The notes: generated from the sequence alone by a model not told the origin. A stretch of DNA of 64,000 bases from Niameybacter massiliensis (GCF_001282685.1 NZ_LN875035.1:1220250-1284249), one strand, 5' to 3'; positions 34,701-43,409 are shown, counted from the stretch's first letter. Numbers and translations are program-made.

Positions 34701-34984
34701 TACACAAAATCATAATTATTGGTCTTATCTAAGGCTCTTTGTATTCTTCCGCCAAGCTCTGGCATAATCATTACCTGGAGGTAATCATTTTCCAAATAAA
34801 CAACTCGATACGTTTTATCTATTTTTTCATCATATATTTTATCAATAACAGGGTAAGGATAAACTTTACCACTACTTCCTTGGTACACTCTCTTTTCTAA
34901 AAACATAGGGTTCTTATCTGGCTTTCCAACTTCATATGTAGGTATTATAACTTGCTCTTCCCAAACCTTAACACTCTGATTCAT
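31721..34984 (-). CDS. DUF5107 domain protein with long TPR region
   Basis: This is a 1087-residue cytoplasmic protein. Residues ~1-440 form the DUF5107 domain, rich in beta strands and aromatic residues (MPELGGRIQRALDK, WWANPAVAVND, WTWGCGDFGKAWDCN). The pattern resembles the galactose-mutarotase-like fold, so it probably binds or acts on a carbohydrate. Residues ~490-1087 are TPR-like repeats. I chose the ATG at 34984, seven bases after GGAGGG. It is divergent from an AraC-type regulator, the usual setting of a sugar-utilisation gene. Despite its size and spread through gut Firmicutes its activity was not known to me. Confidence 0.83.
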   Translation of the reverse strand: MNQSVKVWEEQVIIPTYEVGKPDKNPMFLEKRVYQGSSGKVYPYPVIDKIYDEKIDKTYRVVYLENDYLQVMIMPELGGRIQRALDKTNNYDFVYYNHVIKPALVGLVGPWISGGIEFNWPQHHRPNTYGPVDYHIEENKDGSKTVWVSEIDRMYGTKGMAGFTLYPDKAYIEIKGQLYNRTDENQTFLWWANPAVAVNDYTQSIFPPDVHAVMDHGKRDVSKFPIATGTYYKMDYSEGVDISRYKNIPVPTSYMAYKSDYNFVGGYDNAVGAGILHVANHHISPGKKQWTWGCGDFGKAWDCNLTDEDGPYIELMTGIYTDNQPDFTWLAPYEEKTFTQYFMPYKGIGYVKNATKDIALSTELREGKAKVGIYTTTMQNIHVEFVGKEQVYIDEKLSLDPSITFVKEVYVGEEKEYELTLRVTNERGALILEYTAKEPEIEEIPEPAKPIEEPETLKNTEALYLAGKHIEQYRHATYEPDPYYLEGLKRDPEDIRINTAYGSLLLRRGLFEKSETYFRQAVKSAIRHSPNPYDGEGYYLLGLSLKYQQKYEAAYAAFYKATWNSEYQHAGYYQIAQIDALKGNYQEALEHIEMSIVRNYHSIDARHLKIAILRKLGSLEEALVFAHETEKIDRLDKLVKNEIALILKLQGKQFVSVHTFIRKEDIQMPLILARNYMQSGMYEEAISVLEVGNSPLNQYYKGYCLYKLGDEEEGKRYYEKGEKACPDYCFPNDLIDIIVLEHVQSTLQSAGMAAYYLGNLWYDRKQYDRAVEGWELCVEAYPTFATPYRNLSLAYYNKCHQPEQAKVMLEKAFVLNEKDARVFLELDQLYKKLNVSIEERLSHFKKHLDLVEIRDDLYVEYITLLNLVKDYEKAKILIAKRQFHPWEGGEGKITKQYVKAQVGCAKQHMRVKAYEKAITLLIEALSYPDNLGEGKLAGSTDNEVYFNLGLCYKAIEEIEHAKANFFKATLGINEPASAMYYNDQPPENIYFQGLAYRALGNEKQARSRFNKLLSYGEKHLFDDIKVDYFAVSLPDFLIFDEDLNKRNELHCYYLIGLGKLGLEDEGKAKEYFIKALEIDCTHQQIIE

Positions 34985-35002
34985 AAAATGTCCCTCCACC
35001 AT

Positions 35003-35031
35003 TTGATTGATTGATAAACTTATACTATAAT
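35003..35031 (+). promoter_or_regulatory. Promoter of the second AraC-type gene
   Basis: TTGATT (35003-35008), exactly 17 bases, TATAAT (35026-35031), about 70 bases before the chosen start. The divergent DUF5107 gene begins 19 bases to the left, so regulator binding here could affect both. Confidence 0.65.
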
Positions 35032-35100
35032 ATTTTTATTATTTATACATTACACATACTTGCTTTCTTACTTATAAATATTGCTCTTTGGAGGTGTATC

Positions 35101-35946
35101 ATGTACATAATTGAAAAGGGTGTATTACCAGATTCAAGTATTTTGTTCTATACCCCTAGTCAACTTGCAAAATCATTATTTTTCTATCCAATCTCTATGG
35201 GATATTTTCTATGTGATCACAACTATCATGTCACACGTAAAGAGCATCAGAGCTACTTATTACTCTATGTCATAAAAGATTCAGGTACTGTTATTTCTGG
35301 TAATCAAACCTATACTTTAGATGAGGGTTGCCTGCTCTTTCTTGATTGCTATAAACAACATACTTACTTTACCTCCTCATGGGAAATTGCTTGGTTACAT
35401 TTTGATGGAAATATAAGCGCTCAATACTATAACCTTATTATCGAGCGCTTTGGTAGTATTATTAATGCCAATACACCTACAAGTATTTCAAGACTTCTTT
35501 TAGATTTTATTGATTACTTTAGTACGCAATCATCTATTAATGAGGCACTTGTATCTTGCCAAATCAATCAATTATTATGTGAACTCTTTACACTTTCTTC
35601 TCATTTATCTACCAATGAACTGCATACATTATCTCCCGTTGACCATGCTATTGAATATATGAAAGTTCACTTTAAAGAACCTATAACGTTAGAAGACTTA
35701 GCCTACCAAGTTACTCTTAGTCCTTACTACTTTACAAGACTCTTTAAAAAAGAAACAGGACGTACACCCTACGATTATCTTATTACCTTACGCATTAATC
35801 AAAGTAAATATCTTCTTAAAAGTACATCCATGCTTGTAAAAGAAATTGCTTTTGAAGTTGGCTTTAATAGTGAAAGTAATTTTATGAGCTCTTTCAAAAA
35901 AGTAACAGGTTATACACCTACTGCTTTTAGAACACTCCCCCTATAA
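35101..35946 (+). CDS. AraC-family regulator divergent from the DUF5107 gene
   Basis: A 281-residue protein with an N-terminal cupin sensor (~40-120) and C-terminal AraC DNA-binding domain (~180-278: LEDLAYQVTLSPYYFTRLF, then FNSESNFMSSFKKVTGYTP). Start placed at the ATG 35101 because TTGGAGG lies six bases before it; the reading frame is open 30 codons further upstream but that stretch contains the promoter and is hydrophobic nonsense. Probably activates the divergent DUF5107 gene in response to a sugar. Confidence 0.88.
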   Translation: MYIIEKGVLPDSSILFYTPSQLAKSLFFYPISMGYFLCDHNYHVTRKEHQSYLLLYVIKDSGTVISGNQTYTLDEGCLLFLDCYKQHTYFTSSWEIAWLHFDGNISAQYYNLIIERFGSIINANTPTSISRLLLDFIDYFSTQSSINEALVSCQINQLLCELFTLSSHLSTNELHTLSPVDHAIEYMKVHFKEPITLEDLAYQVTLSPYYFTRLFKKETGRTPYDYLITLRINQSKYLLKSTSMLVKEIAFEVGFNSESNFMSSFKKVTGYTPTAFRTLPL

Positions 35947-35947
35947 G

Positions 35948-35980
35948 TAAAGGACTTGGACAATTTGTCCAAGTCCTTTA
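35948..35980. terminator. Bidirectional terminator, AraC / symporter
   Basis: A perfect 16-bp inverted repeat (TAAAGGACTTGGACAA and complement) with a one-base loop, T-rich on the plus side. It serves both convergent genes. Confidence 0.88.
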
Positions 35981-37138
35981 TTTTTTCTTAAGAATTACTT
36001 CTACTATCGCTGCAATCGCACCATCACCTGTTATATTTGTTGCAGTTCCAAAACTATCTTGTGCTGCATGTAGTGCAATCATAAGAGGCTTTTCTATTCC
36101 TCCAAATCCAAGCATGGATTCCAATACTCCAAGAGCTGCCATAACACCCCCTCCAGGGACACCAGGTGCAGCCACCATTGTTACACCTAACATTAAAATG
36201 AAAGGCATCATCATTTCAAAAGTTGGTACTTGCCCTCTCATATACATAACTGCCATAGAAGTTAGTACAAGTGTAATCGTATCTCCTGCTAAATGGATTG
36301 TCGCTCCTAAAGGAATCACAAACCCTAATATCTCTTCACTGATATTATTTTTCCTTGCACATTCTAATGTGACAGGAATCGTTGCTGCTGATGACTGTGT
36401 ACCAACAGCTGTTAAATATGCTGGCACCATATTCTTAATCATTTTAAAAGGATTATCCTTTTTAAGAATTCCAGCAATGATGTATTGCAACACGATATAA
36501 ATAATTTGTAAAGAAAATAAGATTATATAAACCACTCCAAAGGATTTAAGTGTTAACAAAATTTCTCCACTAAAGCTAAGCCTTGCAAAAATACATCCTA
36601 TGTACAAAGGAACTAATGGAATTAAAATACTTTGTACGACCATTAAAATTAAAGTATTTAGCTCTTCTACACCTTTTAATAGCACACTATTTTTTATTTT
36701 AGATAGTCCAATACCTAGTACAAAGGCAAGTACCAAAGCTGACATTACACCCATAATAGGTGGCATTTCAATAGAAAAATAAGGTTCTGTAAACTGGCTT
36801 GCCTGATTAAACATATCACCACTCTTTATAAGTGTTGGAAGTACTGTATCTCCTACAAACCATGCTAACATTCCTGCTGAAATGGTTGAGGCATAGGCAA
36901 CCATAGTTGTAACTATAAGCCCTTTGCCTGATTGATTACCTAGTGAAGCAATACCTGGAATAATAAAGCCTATAATAATTAATGGGATCATGAAAGATAA
37001 AAAACTTCCAAATAGCCCTTCCGCTGTAACCAAGATTCGCATAGGAATAATCCACTCAAATTGTTTACAAATAAGACCCAGTATAATGCCTATAATCAAA
37101 CATATTATAATTCTAGCAATTAAAGATAGTTTTTTCAT
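35978..37138 (-). CDS. Dicarboxylate/amino acid:cation symporter (DAACS family)
   Basis: A 386-residue protein with eight membrane segments and two re-entrant loops. SSAATIPVTLECA in the first loop region and AAPGVPGGGVMAALGVL and HAAQDSFGTATNITGDGA towards the C-terminus match the GltP/GltT family, which imports glutamate, aspartate, C4-dicarboxylates or serine with sodium or protons. The exact amino acid cannot be told. The ribosome site (AAGGGGG) is strong. Confidence 0.88.
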   Translation of the reverse strand: MKKLSLIARIIICLIIGIILGLICKQFEWIIPMRILVTAEGLFGSFLSFMIPLIIIGFIIPGIASLGNQSGKGLIVTTMVAYASTISAGMLAWFVGDTVLPTLIKSGDMFNQASQFTEPYFSIEMPPIMGVMSALVLAFVLGIGLSKIKNSVLLKGVEELNTLILMVVQSILIPLVPLYIGCIFARLSFSGEILLTLKSFGVVYIILFSLQIIYIVLQYIIAGILKKDNPFKMIKNMVPAYLTAVGTQSSAATIPVTLECARKNNISEEILGFVIPLGATIHLAGDTITLVLTSMAVMYMRGQVPTFEMMMPFILMLGVTMVAAPGVPGGGVMAALGVLESMLGFGGIEKPLMIALHAAQDSFGTATNITGDGAIAAIVEVILKKK

Positions 37139-37267
37139 TTTGTCCCCCTTGTTGTCTTGTTTGTTTTTATACTAAAAACATTTGTCCGTTTGTCACACTA
37201 TAATCTATATTACTATTTTTGTCAATTAGCCTTTTTTTCCTTTTTATCATTTCTTTTAAGTTTTAAT

Positions 37268-37319
37268 CCAAATAATAAAAGCCACAAGTTCCTGTGTACT
37301 TGTGGCTTTTATTATTTGG
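37268..37319 (-). terminator. Very long perfect terminator hairpin of the PepSY gene
   Basis: A 22-bp perfect inverted repeat (CCAAATAATAAAAGCCACAA... and complement) around an 8-base loop, ten bases past the stop codon. No long U run is needed; the AT-rich half of the stem provides it. Confidence 0.85.
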
Positions 37320-37329
37320 ATTGTAGTGA

Positions 37330-38652
37330 TTAATCGTCATCTCTTTCATCATGATCGTCATGGTCATCATCTAATGCTTCTTTATCGAACTCTACTGTCT
37401 TACCTGTCTTTGCATCAATCTCAATGTTGTATTCATATTTTGCATCAATTACTTCTACTTCATAGATCCATTTGTTATCATCTTTATCAAGCTCAATCTC
37501 TATGATTTTTCCTGATGGTACAAGTTTCATAACTAATGCTTTAACTTGTGCTTCTGTAAGAAGCTTATCATTTACTTCTGGTTTTACTGGTTTAGATGGT
37601 TCAATTGGTACCATAGGTACTTCTGTATGTTTCATATCTAGATCAAGACTCATTAATGCACCTGTTTCTGGACACACAATAAGATCCATTGTACCATTTT
37701 CTAATGTTACATCTACGTCATACACCCATAAATTACGTGAAAGGCTCATTTGTACATTGGTTACTTTGCCTTCAGGAATATGTTTGAGTACAATAGCTTC
37801 AATTTGTGCAGGTGAATATTTGGCTACATATCTGCCATTTTCATAACGATTTACTGCATTTTTATCTACTTCTTGTAATGTAAACACTTCTGCATCATCT
37901 ACTAAACCATTGCTTCCATCTACTGTTACTTCAATATGATAGGCTTTATAAGTAAATGTCATTTCATACTTTACTTTTTGGTTCTCAATAATTCTCTTGC
38001 TTCCTACAAAAGTTGAACCTTTTGGAAGCTTATTGTAGATTTTTTGAATTGCTTGGTTTTCTGTTACAACGCCCTCTACAATTTCATCACTTGGAAGTGT
38101 TGTTGGTTTATCCACTGAACCTAAACCATTAAATGTTAAATCTCTTTCTAGTGTTCTACCTGTTTCAGGATCCATTTCTAATGAACCATATACTGCTGTT
38201 GATTTAAATTCCACTTCATAAATCCAAAAACCATTGTCTTTCTCAAGCTCAACGCTTTTAACTACAGCACCTGGATAAGTTCTTTCTACAAGTGCAATAA
38301 TCTCTTTTTCATTTAACTTCGGATTATATTTTCCATTTTTCTTAACTCTATTTTTAGCCTTCTCATCAAAGCCTACATATGTTTCGCTGTCTAATTCTTC
38401 TACTGATTTTAACACTGCATCTACCTTAACTTCAAATTTTTCTTTTGTTCCACCGTTATGTATCTTCACTTCATACTCTTGGTCATCTGTATCATAACTT
38501 GTTGAGAGGTGTTCGCTTCCACGAGGCATCATTTGAAGTACAAGATTGGTTGCTTCATCTTTAGTCATAATTGTTTGAGTAGGTGCTGCAAAAGTTGTCA
38601 CTGTAATGGCTGTTAATGCGGTTAATGTAACAAATGCTTTTCTAAGTTTCAT
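37330..38652 (-). CDS. Secreted protein with five PepSY domains
   Basis: A 440-residue protein: signal peptide (~1-22, ending TFAA), then five successive PepSY-type units, each an alpha helix plus three strands with an acidic turn (e.g. LVPSGKIIEIELDKDDNKW). The tail is DDDHDDHDERDDD, a potential divalent-metal binder. PepSY domains inhibit or bind peptidases at the cell surface. Start at ATG 38652 behind AAAGGAGA; the longer frame adds 21 residues without a ribosome site. It is not linked to a peptidase gene in this window. Confidence 0.82.
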   Translation of the reverse strand: MKLRKAFVTLTALTAITVTTFAAPTQTIMTKDEATNLVLQMMPRGSEHLSTSYDTDDQEYEVKIHNGGTKEKFEVKVDAVLKSVEELDSETYVGFDEKAKNRVKKNGKYNPKLNEKEIIALVERTYPGAVVKSVELEKDNGFWIYEVEFKSTAVYGSLEMDPETGRTLERDLTFNGLGSVDKPTTLPSDEIVEGVVTENQAIQKIYNKLPKGSTFVGSKRIIENQKVKYEMTFTYKAYHIEVTVDGSNGLVDDAEVFTLQEVDKNAVNRYENGRYVAKYSPAQIEAIVLKHIPEGKVTNVQMSLSRNLWVYDVDVTLENGTMDLIVCPETGALMSLDLDMKHTEVPMVPIEPSKPVKPEVNDKLLTEAQVKALVMKLVPSGKIIEIELDKDDNKWIYEVEVIDAKYEYNIEIDAKTGKTVEFDKEALDDDHDDHDERDDD

Positions 38653-38769
38653 TTTTTCAATCTCCTTTAAAAATATGAGTTTATTTTTATTTACACTATA
38701 AGATACAAACCACATTTTTTATTTAGGGACCTTTTTAAGCTTTTTTATAAAAATTTTTATAAACTTTTT

Positions 38770-39006
38770 CTAAATGATAATCTCATAGATATTCTCATAC
38801 TCTAGATGATACTCTATCTTAAGATTCTCTATTAATACTCTATTGTTAGGATCCTCTCTCCATGCTAATCCACAACCTGCTCCTATTAAACGTGGTAAAG
38901 GAATGAGCCTTCCACTCAGCTTTCCTTGTCTGGCTACATCTTCAAAAGCCATAGCTTGTGTAGTGGTCTTAAAGGTGACTACACACTGTAATTGTTTTTG
39001 TCTCAC
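38770..39006 (-). CDS. DUF3343 putative Se/S carrier protein
   Basis: A 78-residue protein starting at a GTG that overlaps the TGA of the csd gene (GTGA). VVTFKTTTQAMAFEDVA and LIPLPRLIGAGCGLAW match DUF3343, small proteins thought to carry selenium or sulfur on the conserved cysteine. It ends the selD-yedF-csd-DUF3343 operon. The conserved GCG cysteine is present. Function inferred from family and gene order. Confidence 0.85.
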   Translation of the reverse strand: MRQKQLQCVVTFKTTTQAMAFEDVARQGKLSGRLIPLPRLIGAGCGLAWREDPNNRVLIENLKIEYHLEYENIYEIII

Positions 39007-40145
39007 CTTGTCTCCTCCTCTAAAGTCCTAAGAGCTTGAATCGCTTCATCCACTTCATCTTGAGTATTAAAATGGGAAAAACTAAAACGAACCATACCTT
39101 GCTCTTCTGTTTGAAAGGCCTTATGAACTAGAGGCGCACAATGTGCCCCTGCCCGAGTTGCAATATTAAAACGATAAAAAAGTTCATCTGCTATTTCTGC
39201 TGAATCCATATCTCTTATATTAAGTGCCACAACAGGCGTTCTCACTATCGCATCAAGATCACCATATAATGCTATTCCTGGCACATCTTGAATACCTGCT
39301 ATAAATCTTTTGGCAAGAACTGTGGCTTCCTCAAGGATTTGCAACTGCCCATAGTGATTTAAATAATCACAGGCTGCACTAAGTCCTGCTATACCATGGG
39401 TATTAAGTGTACCCGCTTCAAGTCGTGTAGGTAAAGGTAAATCCATTGTATGTGAAAAGCTATCCATACCTGTGCCACCTACCTTAAGAGGATTTGGTAT
39501 AGCCCCTTCTGCTAAACAAAGTAGCCCTATTCCTTGTGGGCCTAGAAGACTTTTATGCCCCGAACAGCAAAGTACAGATATCCCTAACTTTTGCATATCT
39601 ATTGGAATAAGCCCAGCTGTTTGAGAAGCATCTAAAATAAGCAACAGCCCATATTGCCTACATAACTTACCTATCTGCTCAATCTCTGTTACATTGCCAA
39701 GTACATTAGATGCATGAGTTATAACAATTACTTTAGATTCTTTGCAAATAGCTGCTTCTATTTGTGAAATATCTATGCAACCTTTTTTATCTGTACCAAC
39801 AACTGTGAGCCTTACGCCTTGCTTCTCCATAAGATATAAAGGACGCAAGACACTATTATGTTCAAGAGCAGTGGTAATGCAGTGATCACCGGATTTGAGC
39901 AGACCTTGTATTGCAATATTTAAGCTTTCTGTTGCATTAGAGGTAAATACCACACGTGCTGAATCACCCACATTAAAAAGTTGGGATAACTTCTCCCTTG
40001 TTTTATAGATTAATCTACTTGCATCGAGAGATGCCCCATGTACACCTCGTCCACTATTACCTGTATTTAATATGGCATGATACACAGCTTCTGCTACTTC
40101 TGGTGGCTTGTGAAAAGAAGTTGCTGCATGATCTAAATAAATCAT
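39003..40145 (-). CDS. csd: Cysteine desulfurase-type class V aminotransferase
   Basis: A 380-residue PLP enzyme. SGHKSLLGPQG holds the PLP lysine, TTALEHNSVLRPL and DASQTAGLIPID are cofactor contacts, and RAGAHCAPLVH carries the catalytic cysteine. It removes sulfur (or selenium) from cysteine (or selenocysteine) as a persulfide. In orphan-selD clusters of Clostridia and enterococci this gene is thought to deliver selenium for selenophosphate synthesis. It follows yedF by 14 bases. Sequence alone cannot separate cysteine desulfurase from selenocysteine lyase. Confidence 0.85.
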   Translation of the reverse strand: MIYLDHAATSFHKPPEVAEAVYHAILNTGNSGRGVHGASLDASRLIYKTREKLSQLFNVGDSARVVFTSNATESLNIAIQGLLKSGDHCITTALEHNSVLRPLYLMEKQGVRLTVVGTDKKGCIDISQIEAAICKESKVIVITHASNVLGNVTEIEQIGKLCRQYGLLLILDASQTAGLIPIDMQKLGISVLCCSGHKSLLGPQGIGLLCLAEGAIPNPLKVGGTGMDSFSHTMDLPLPTRLEAGTLNTHGIAGLSAACDYLNHYGQLQILEEATVLAKRFIAGIQDVPGIALYGDLDAIVRTPVVALNIRDMDSAEIADELFYRFNIATRAGAHCAPLVHKAFQTEEQGMVRFSFSHFNTQDEVDEAIQALRTLEEETR

Positions 40146-40159
40146 CTCTTAACCCTTTC

Positions 40160-40747
40160 TTATGGTTTCACAATTTTAGTGGCTTGCATTTGTTTTTCTA
40201 AAATAGTATACATATTGGTCACTGTTCCAACAGCTAAATTCTCAGTAAGTCCATAATGATTGAGGCAAGTTCCACAAGTAAGTACCTCAACACCTTGTGA
40301 TTCTAAGTGTTTTAAATCTGCTATAGATTCTGAGCTCTTGGTAGATAAATAGGCTCCACTATTATAAAGTAAGATAGTTTTTGGAAGGGTCTCTTGTTCA
40401 GTCAAAGCATAGATGAATCCTTTCATCAATGTACGTCCTAATCGCTCATCACCATCTCCCATTTTGTCTGAAGCAAGTACAACAACTACGTTATCATATG
40501 TAGGCTCTATTCCACACGCCTCTTGTTCAACCACACTTATGGTCACAATATAATGATTTTCATCTATTTTGTTTGAAGTCAGCGGCAGCCTTTTTTGCTC
40601 TGCTAACTTGGTTAAGTTCTGTACAGCTATCTCATTATCAACTGATACTTCTACTGTATCTCCTTCACCTAGTGTTGCTAATACTTTTTTAGTTTCTACA
40701 ACGGGTATTGGACATACTTTACCCATGGCATCTATTACTTTTTTCAT
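40160..40747 (-). CDS. yedF: Selenium metabolism protein YedF (TusA-like plus DsrE-like)
   Basis: A 195-residue two-domain protein. Residues ~1-75 are a TusA/SirA-like domain with the active CPIP motif (GKVCPIPVVETKK). Residues ~85-190 are DsrE-like with a conserved cysteine pair near TCGTCLNHYGL. This fusion is the selenium-associated YedF family. It lies nine bases downstream of selD. It probably moves selenium or sulfur between csd and SelD. Ribosome site TAGGAG. Confidence 0.88.
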   Translation of the reverse strand: MKKVIDAMGKVCPIPVVETKKVLATLGEGDTVEVSVDNEIAVQNLTKLAEQKRLPLTSNKIDENHYIVTISVVEQEACGIEPTYDNVVVVLASDKMGDGDERLGRTLMKGFIYALTEQETLPKTILLYNSGAYLSTKSSESIADLKHLESQGVEVLTCGTCLNHYGLTENLAVGTVTNMYTILEKQMQATKIVKP

Positions 40748-40756
40748 TTTAATCTC

Positions 40757-41776
40757 CTACCTTACAATGATTTTTTTATTTGTTTTTGTAACTGTTCCTA
40801 CTATAGCACAAGGTAATCCTAATGCTTCTATCTCTTTTAATGCACACGCTGCATCGTCTGGATGCATACTTACTAACAATCCTCCAGATGTCTGTGGGTC
40901 AAAGAGAATTTCTTCCATTGCATAAGGCACATTGATAAACGCTACCCTATCACCTACATGATTACGATTTCTCTGTCCTGCAGCTGTAATGAAAAATTCA
41001 TTGGCATAATGTACTGCCTCTTTAATATATGGTACTTGTAAACTATCAATCTCAGCACCAAAATTTCCCTCTAACATTTCTGTGAGATGGCCCAAAAAGC
41101 TAAAACCTGTCACATCTGTACATCCATGTACACGATATTTCTTGATGATTTGGGCTGCATACTTATTGAGAGTCGTCATAGATCTAATGGCGCTATCCAT
41201 TGCTTCTTTCGAACTTTCCCCTACACGTTGTGCTGTACATACAATGCCTACACCCAATGGCTTTGTCAAAATGAGCTTGTCCCCTTCTTGACACCCATTA
41301 TTCTTATAAATCTTATCAGGATGAATGGTACCCATAACAGAAAGGCCATACTTCACATCATTATCAGCAATAGAATGTCCACCTGCTAGTACACCACCTG
41401 CCTCTTTGACCTTTTCACTACCACCTTGCATAATCTTGCCTAAAATATTTAAATCCATCTTCTCTGGGAAACATACAATATTAAGGGCTGTCTTAACCTC
41501 ACCGCCCATTGCATAAATATCTGAAAGTGCATTAGTCGCAGCAATCTGTCCAAAAATATAAGGATCCTCTACCATCGGTGGGAAAAAGTCTAACGTCTGA
41601 ACAACGGCTAAGTCTTCTGTTAATTGATAAACTGCTGCATCATCTGAACTATCAAAGCCTACAAGCAAATTAGAATCTGCATATTTAGGTAACTTTTCTA
41701 GCACTGCTGCTAAGATACCTGGGCCTAGTTTTGCAGTGCATCCGCCACCTTTACAAAACATATTCTCCTCATTCAT
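40757..41776 (-). CDS. selD: Selenide, water dikinase (selenophosphate synthetase)
   Basis: A 339-residue enzyme that makes selenophosphate from selenide and ATP. The N-terminal loop [14 protein letters not shown] holds the reactive residue as cysteine (Cys13), with the conserved lysine three residues on; no in-frame UGA is used, so this SelD is not itself a selenoprotein. ATP-site motifs ([39 protein letters not shown]) are present. It heads the four-gene selenium operon. No selA, selB or tRNA-Sec is in the window, so the selenophosphate may feed selenium-dependent molybdenum hydroxylases or tRNA selenouridine rather than selenocysteine. Confidence 0.93.
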   Translation of the reverse strand: MNEENMFCKGGGCTAKLGPGILAAVLEKLPKYADSNLLVGFDSSDDAAVYQLTEDLAVVQTLDFFPPMVEDPYIFGQIAATNALSDIYAMGGEVKTALNIVCFPEKMDLNILGKIMQGGSEKVKEAGGVLAGGHSIADNDVKYGLSVMGTIHPDKIYKNNGCQEGDKLILTKPLGVGIVCTAQRVGESSKEAMDSAIRSMTTLNKYAAQIIKKYRVHGCTDVTGFSFLGHLTEMLEGNFGAEIDSLQVPYIKEAVHYANEFFITAAGQRNRNHVGDRVAFINVPYAMEEILFDPQTSGGLLVSMHPDDAACALKEIEALGLPCAIVGTVTKTNKKIIVR

Positions 41777-41955
41777 TCTTACTCATTCCTTCCTAGCTGT
41801 TCATTATACTTTTAATATAAATCTATTTCTATGTGAAATTCTATTATTAATTTCTTGATTTTACCAATTCTATTATATCATGAATTTAAAGGAATATAGC
41901 TACATTGTAAAATTAATAAGCTATAAAAAAATAGTACAGAACTCAACGCTTAAAT

Positions 41956-41997
41956 AAAAAACCCTTACAAACTTTTCAAAGTTATGTAAGGGTTTTT
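41956..41997 (-). terminator. Terminator downstream of the cupin gene
   Basis: AAAAACCCTTACA pairs with TGTAAGGGTTTTT about 60 bases after the cupin gene's stop; U run on the minus strand. Confidence 0.8.
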
Positions 41998-42055
41998 ACT
42001 ATATCTTATTGGATTTTATACATTATCTATCTCTTAAAAATTTTTCTGCTACATG

Positions 42056-42319
42056 TTATTCTACATGTTTATAATATTTTTTAATAGGTTTTACCACTTC
42101 CCACATACAGTCCATTCCTTTTGGAAAAATAACATAATCTCCTACGCCAAATCTAAATTGGCGTTCTTCATAAGTAACCACTGCCTCCCCTTCTATAATC
42201 AGACAATGTTCTTCTTCTTCAAAATGCCATGGAAACGTAGATACCTCACAACTCCAAGTCTCACATTTCTCCATTTCTGTTCTTTCTTCTTCTGATGCTG
42301 GCCTTATTATAATAGTCAT
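42056..42319 (-). CDS. Small cupin protein (DUF861/EutQ-like)
   Basis: An 87-residue single-domain cupin. EEEEHCLIIEGEAVVTYE gives the first cupin motif and FGVGDYVIFPKGMDC the second, matching Cupin_3/DUF861. Only one histidine remains in the metal motif, so metal-dependent catalysis is doubtful; these proteins often bind a small ligand. Short gene, likely a single unit. Confidence 0.8.
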   Translation of the reverse strand: MTIIIRPASEEERTEMEKCETWSCEVSTFPWHFEEEEHCLIIEGEAVVTYEERQFRFGVGDYVIFPKGMDCMWEVVKPIKKYYKHVE

Positions 42320-42419
42320 CTTTATTTTCTCCTTTTATATTTTACGCTTTATTCTTCACTTTCTATTCTTTGTCAATTCATCTAATCTATTCTTATGTTA
42401 TAACTGTCACAAAAAAATA

Positions 42420-42445
42420 CCAGTCTGTTTTTCTAAACATACTGG
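42420..42445 (-). terminator. Terminator of the HAD phosphatase gene
   Basis: On the minus strand CCAGTATGTTT pairs with AAACAGACTGG around a four-base loop, followed by seven T. Confidence 0.88.
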
Positions 42446-42454
42446 CATCTCCTT

Positions 42455-43291
42455 TTAGGCACTTAGTGCCCTTCTATTCATTTCTATAAATCTTGCCACA
42501 CCATCGTTGTCATTGGTATCTATGACACAGTTTGCATTCTCCTTAAGTGATTTTTCTGCATTTCCCACTGCACACCCACAATCTGCCACTTGGATCATTT
42601 CCATATCATTTAAATTATCACCAAAAGCTATGACTTCATCTATTTCATATTGCCCTGCAACATATTTAGCTGCTTCTGCCTTATTGGTACCTTCTGCTGC
42701 AATCTCCAGTAGATAGCTAGATTCTGTATTAACATCTCTATACATAAGTGTTTTGATGCCTGGTACATCTTCTAACTGATCTGTTATCTTTTTAATCACT
42801 TCATAAGAATCTAACATAACCATATGTCCCACTTGACTCTCTGGTGTAATAGGATAAGACTCTACTTTTTCAAAGCGTTTAAGCGTTAGATTTTTACGTC
42901 CATTGTAGAATGCTTCTTCATCTTTGCTATTAAAGCCTTTATAATAAACGGTTAAAAAATCCTCTTTTAGTGCATAAGCGAAAATTTGCTTTTCTTGTTC
43001 TTCCACAATATTGATAATACGTCTTACGCTATCATAAGGAATAGTTGATGTATAGATATATTTCTTTTGTTTAATATCATAGATAAAGCTTCCATTCATC
43101 ACAATAATAGGAAGATTTATCTCTACACCCTCTAAGAGTGGTACAACTGTTGCCGGTGTCCTTGCTGTAGCTACTGTAAAGTATGCCCCTTGCTTAATTT
43201 CCTTATTAAGGATAGATGCTGTCTGCTCTGAAACTTTACCTTTGCTATTTAATAATGTCCCGTCTAAATCAGATACATATAAAGTCTTCAT
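42455..43291 (-). CDS. Cof-type HAD-IIB phosphatase
   Basis: A 278-residue cytoplasmic hydrolase. Motif I is VSDLDGTLLN (nucleophile and acid aspartates), motif II TVATAR, motif III the lysine near TNKAEA, motif IV FGDNLNDMEMI. The cap between motifs II and III is of the C2B type. Family members dephosphorylate sugar phosphates, FMN or pyridoxal phosphate with broad specificity. Ribosome site GAGGTG. Confidence 0.92.
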   Translation of the reverse strand: MKTLYVSDLDGTLLNSKGKVSEQTASILNKEIKQGAYFTVATARTPATVVPLLEGVEINLPIIVMNGSFIYDIKQKKYIYTSTIPYDSVRRIINIVEEQEKQIFAYALKEDFLTVYYKGFNSKDEEAFYNGRKNLTLKRFEKVESYPITPESQVGHMVMLDSYEVIKKITDQLEDVPGIKTLMYRDVNTESSYLLEIAAEGTNKAEAAKYVAGQYEIDEVIAFGDNLNDMEMIQVADCGCAVGNAEKSLKENANCVIDTNDNDGVARFIEMNRRALSA

Positions 43292-43409
43292 TTTTGTTCA
43301 CCTCGTTGCCTTTTCTCCATCCCTAGTTTTGAGGGGGAATTCCTATTATATCAAATCCAATACTTTTTTCAATCCCCCAAAATATCTTTTATTTTTTTAT
43401 ACATCTATC

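Noticed and set aside
40757-41776. SelD as a selenoprotein with in-frame UGA
   Set aside because: The reactive position reads cysteine (TGC), and the upstream frame has no UGA extension; the UGA seen before the start belongs to another frame.
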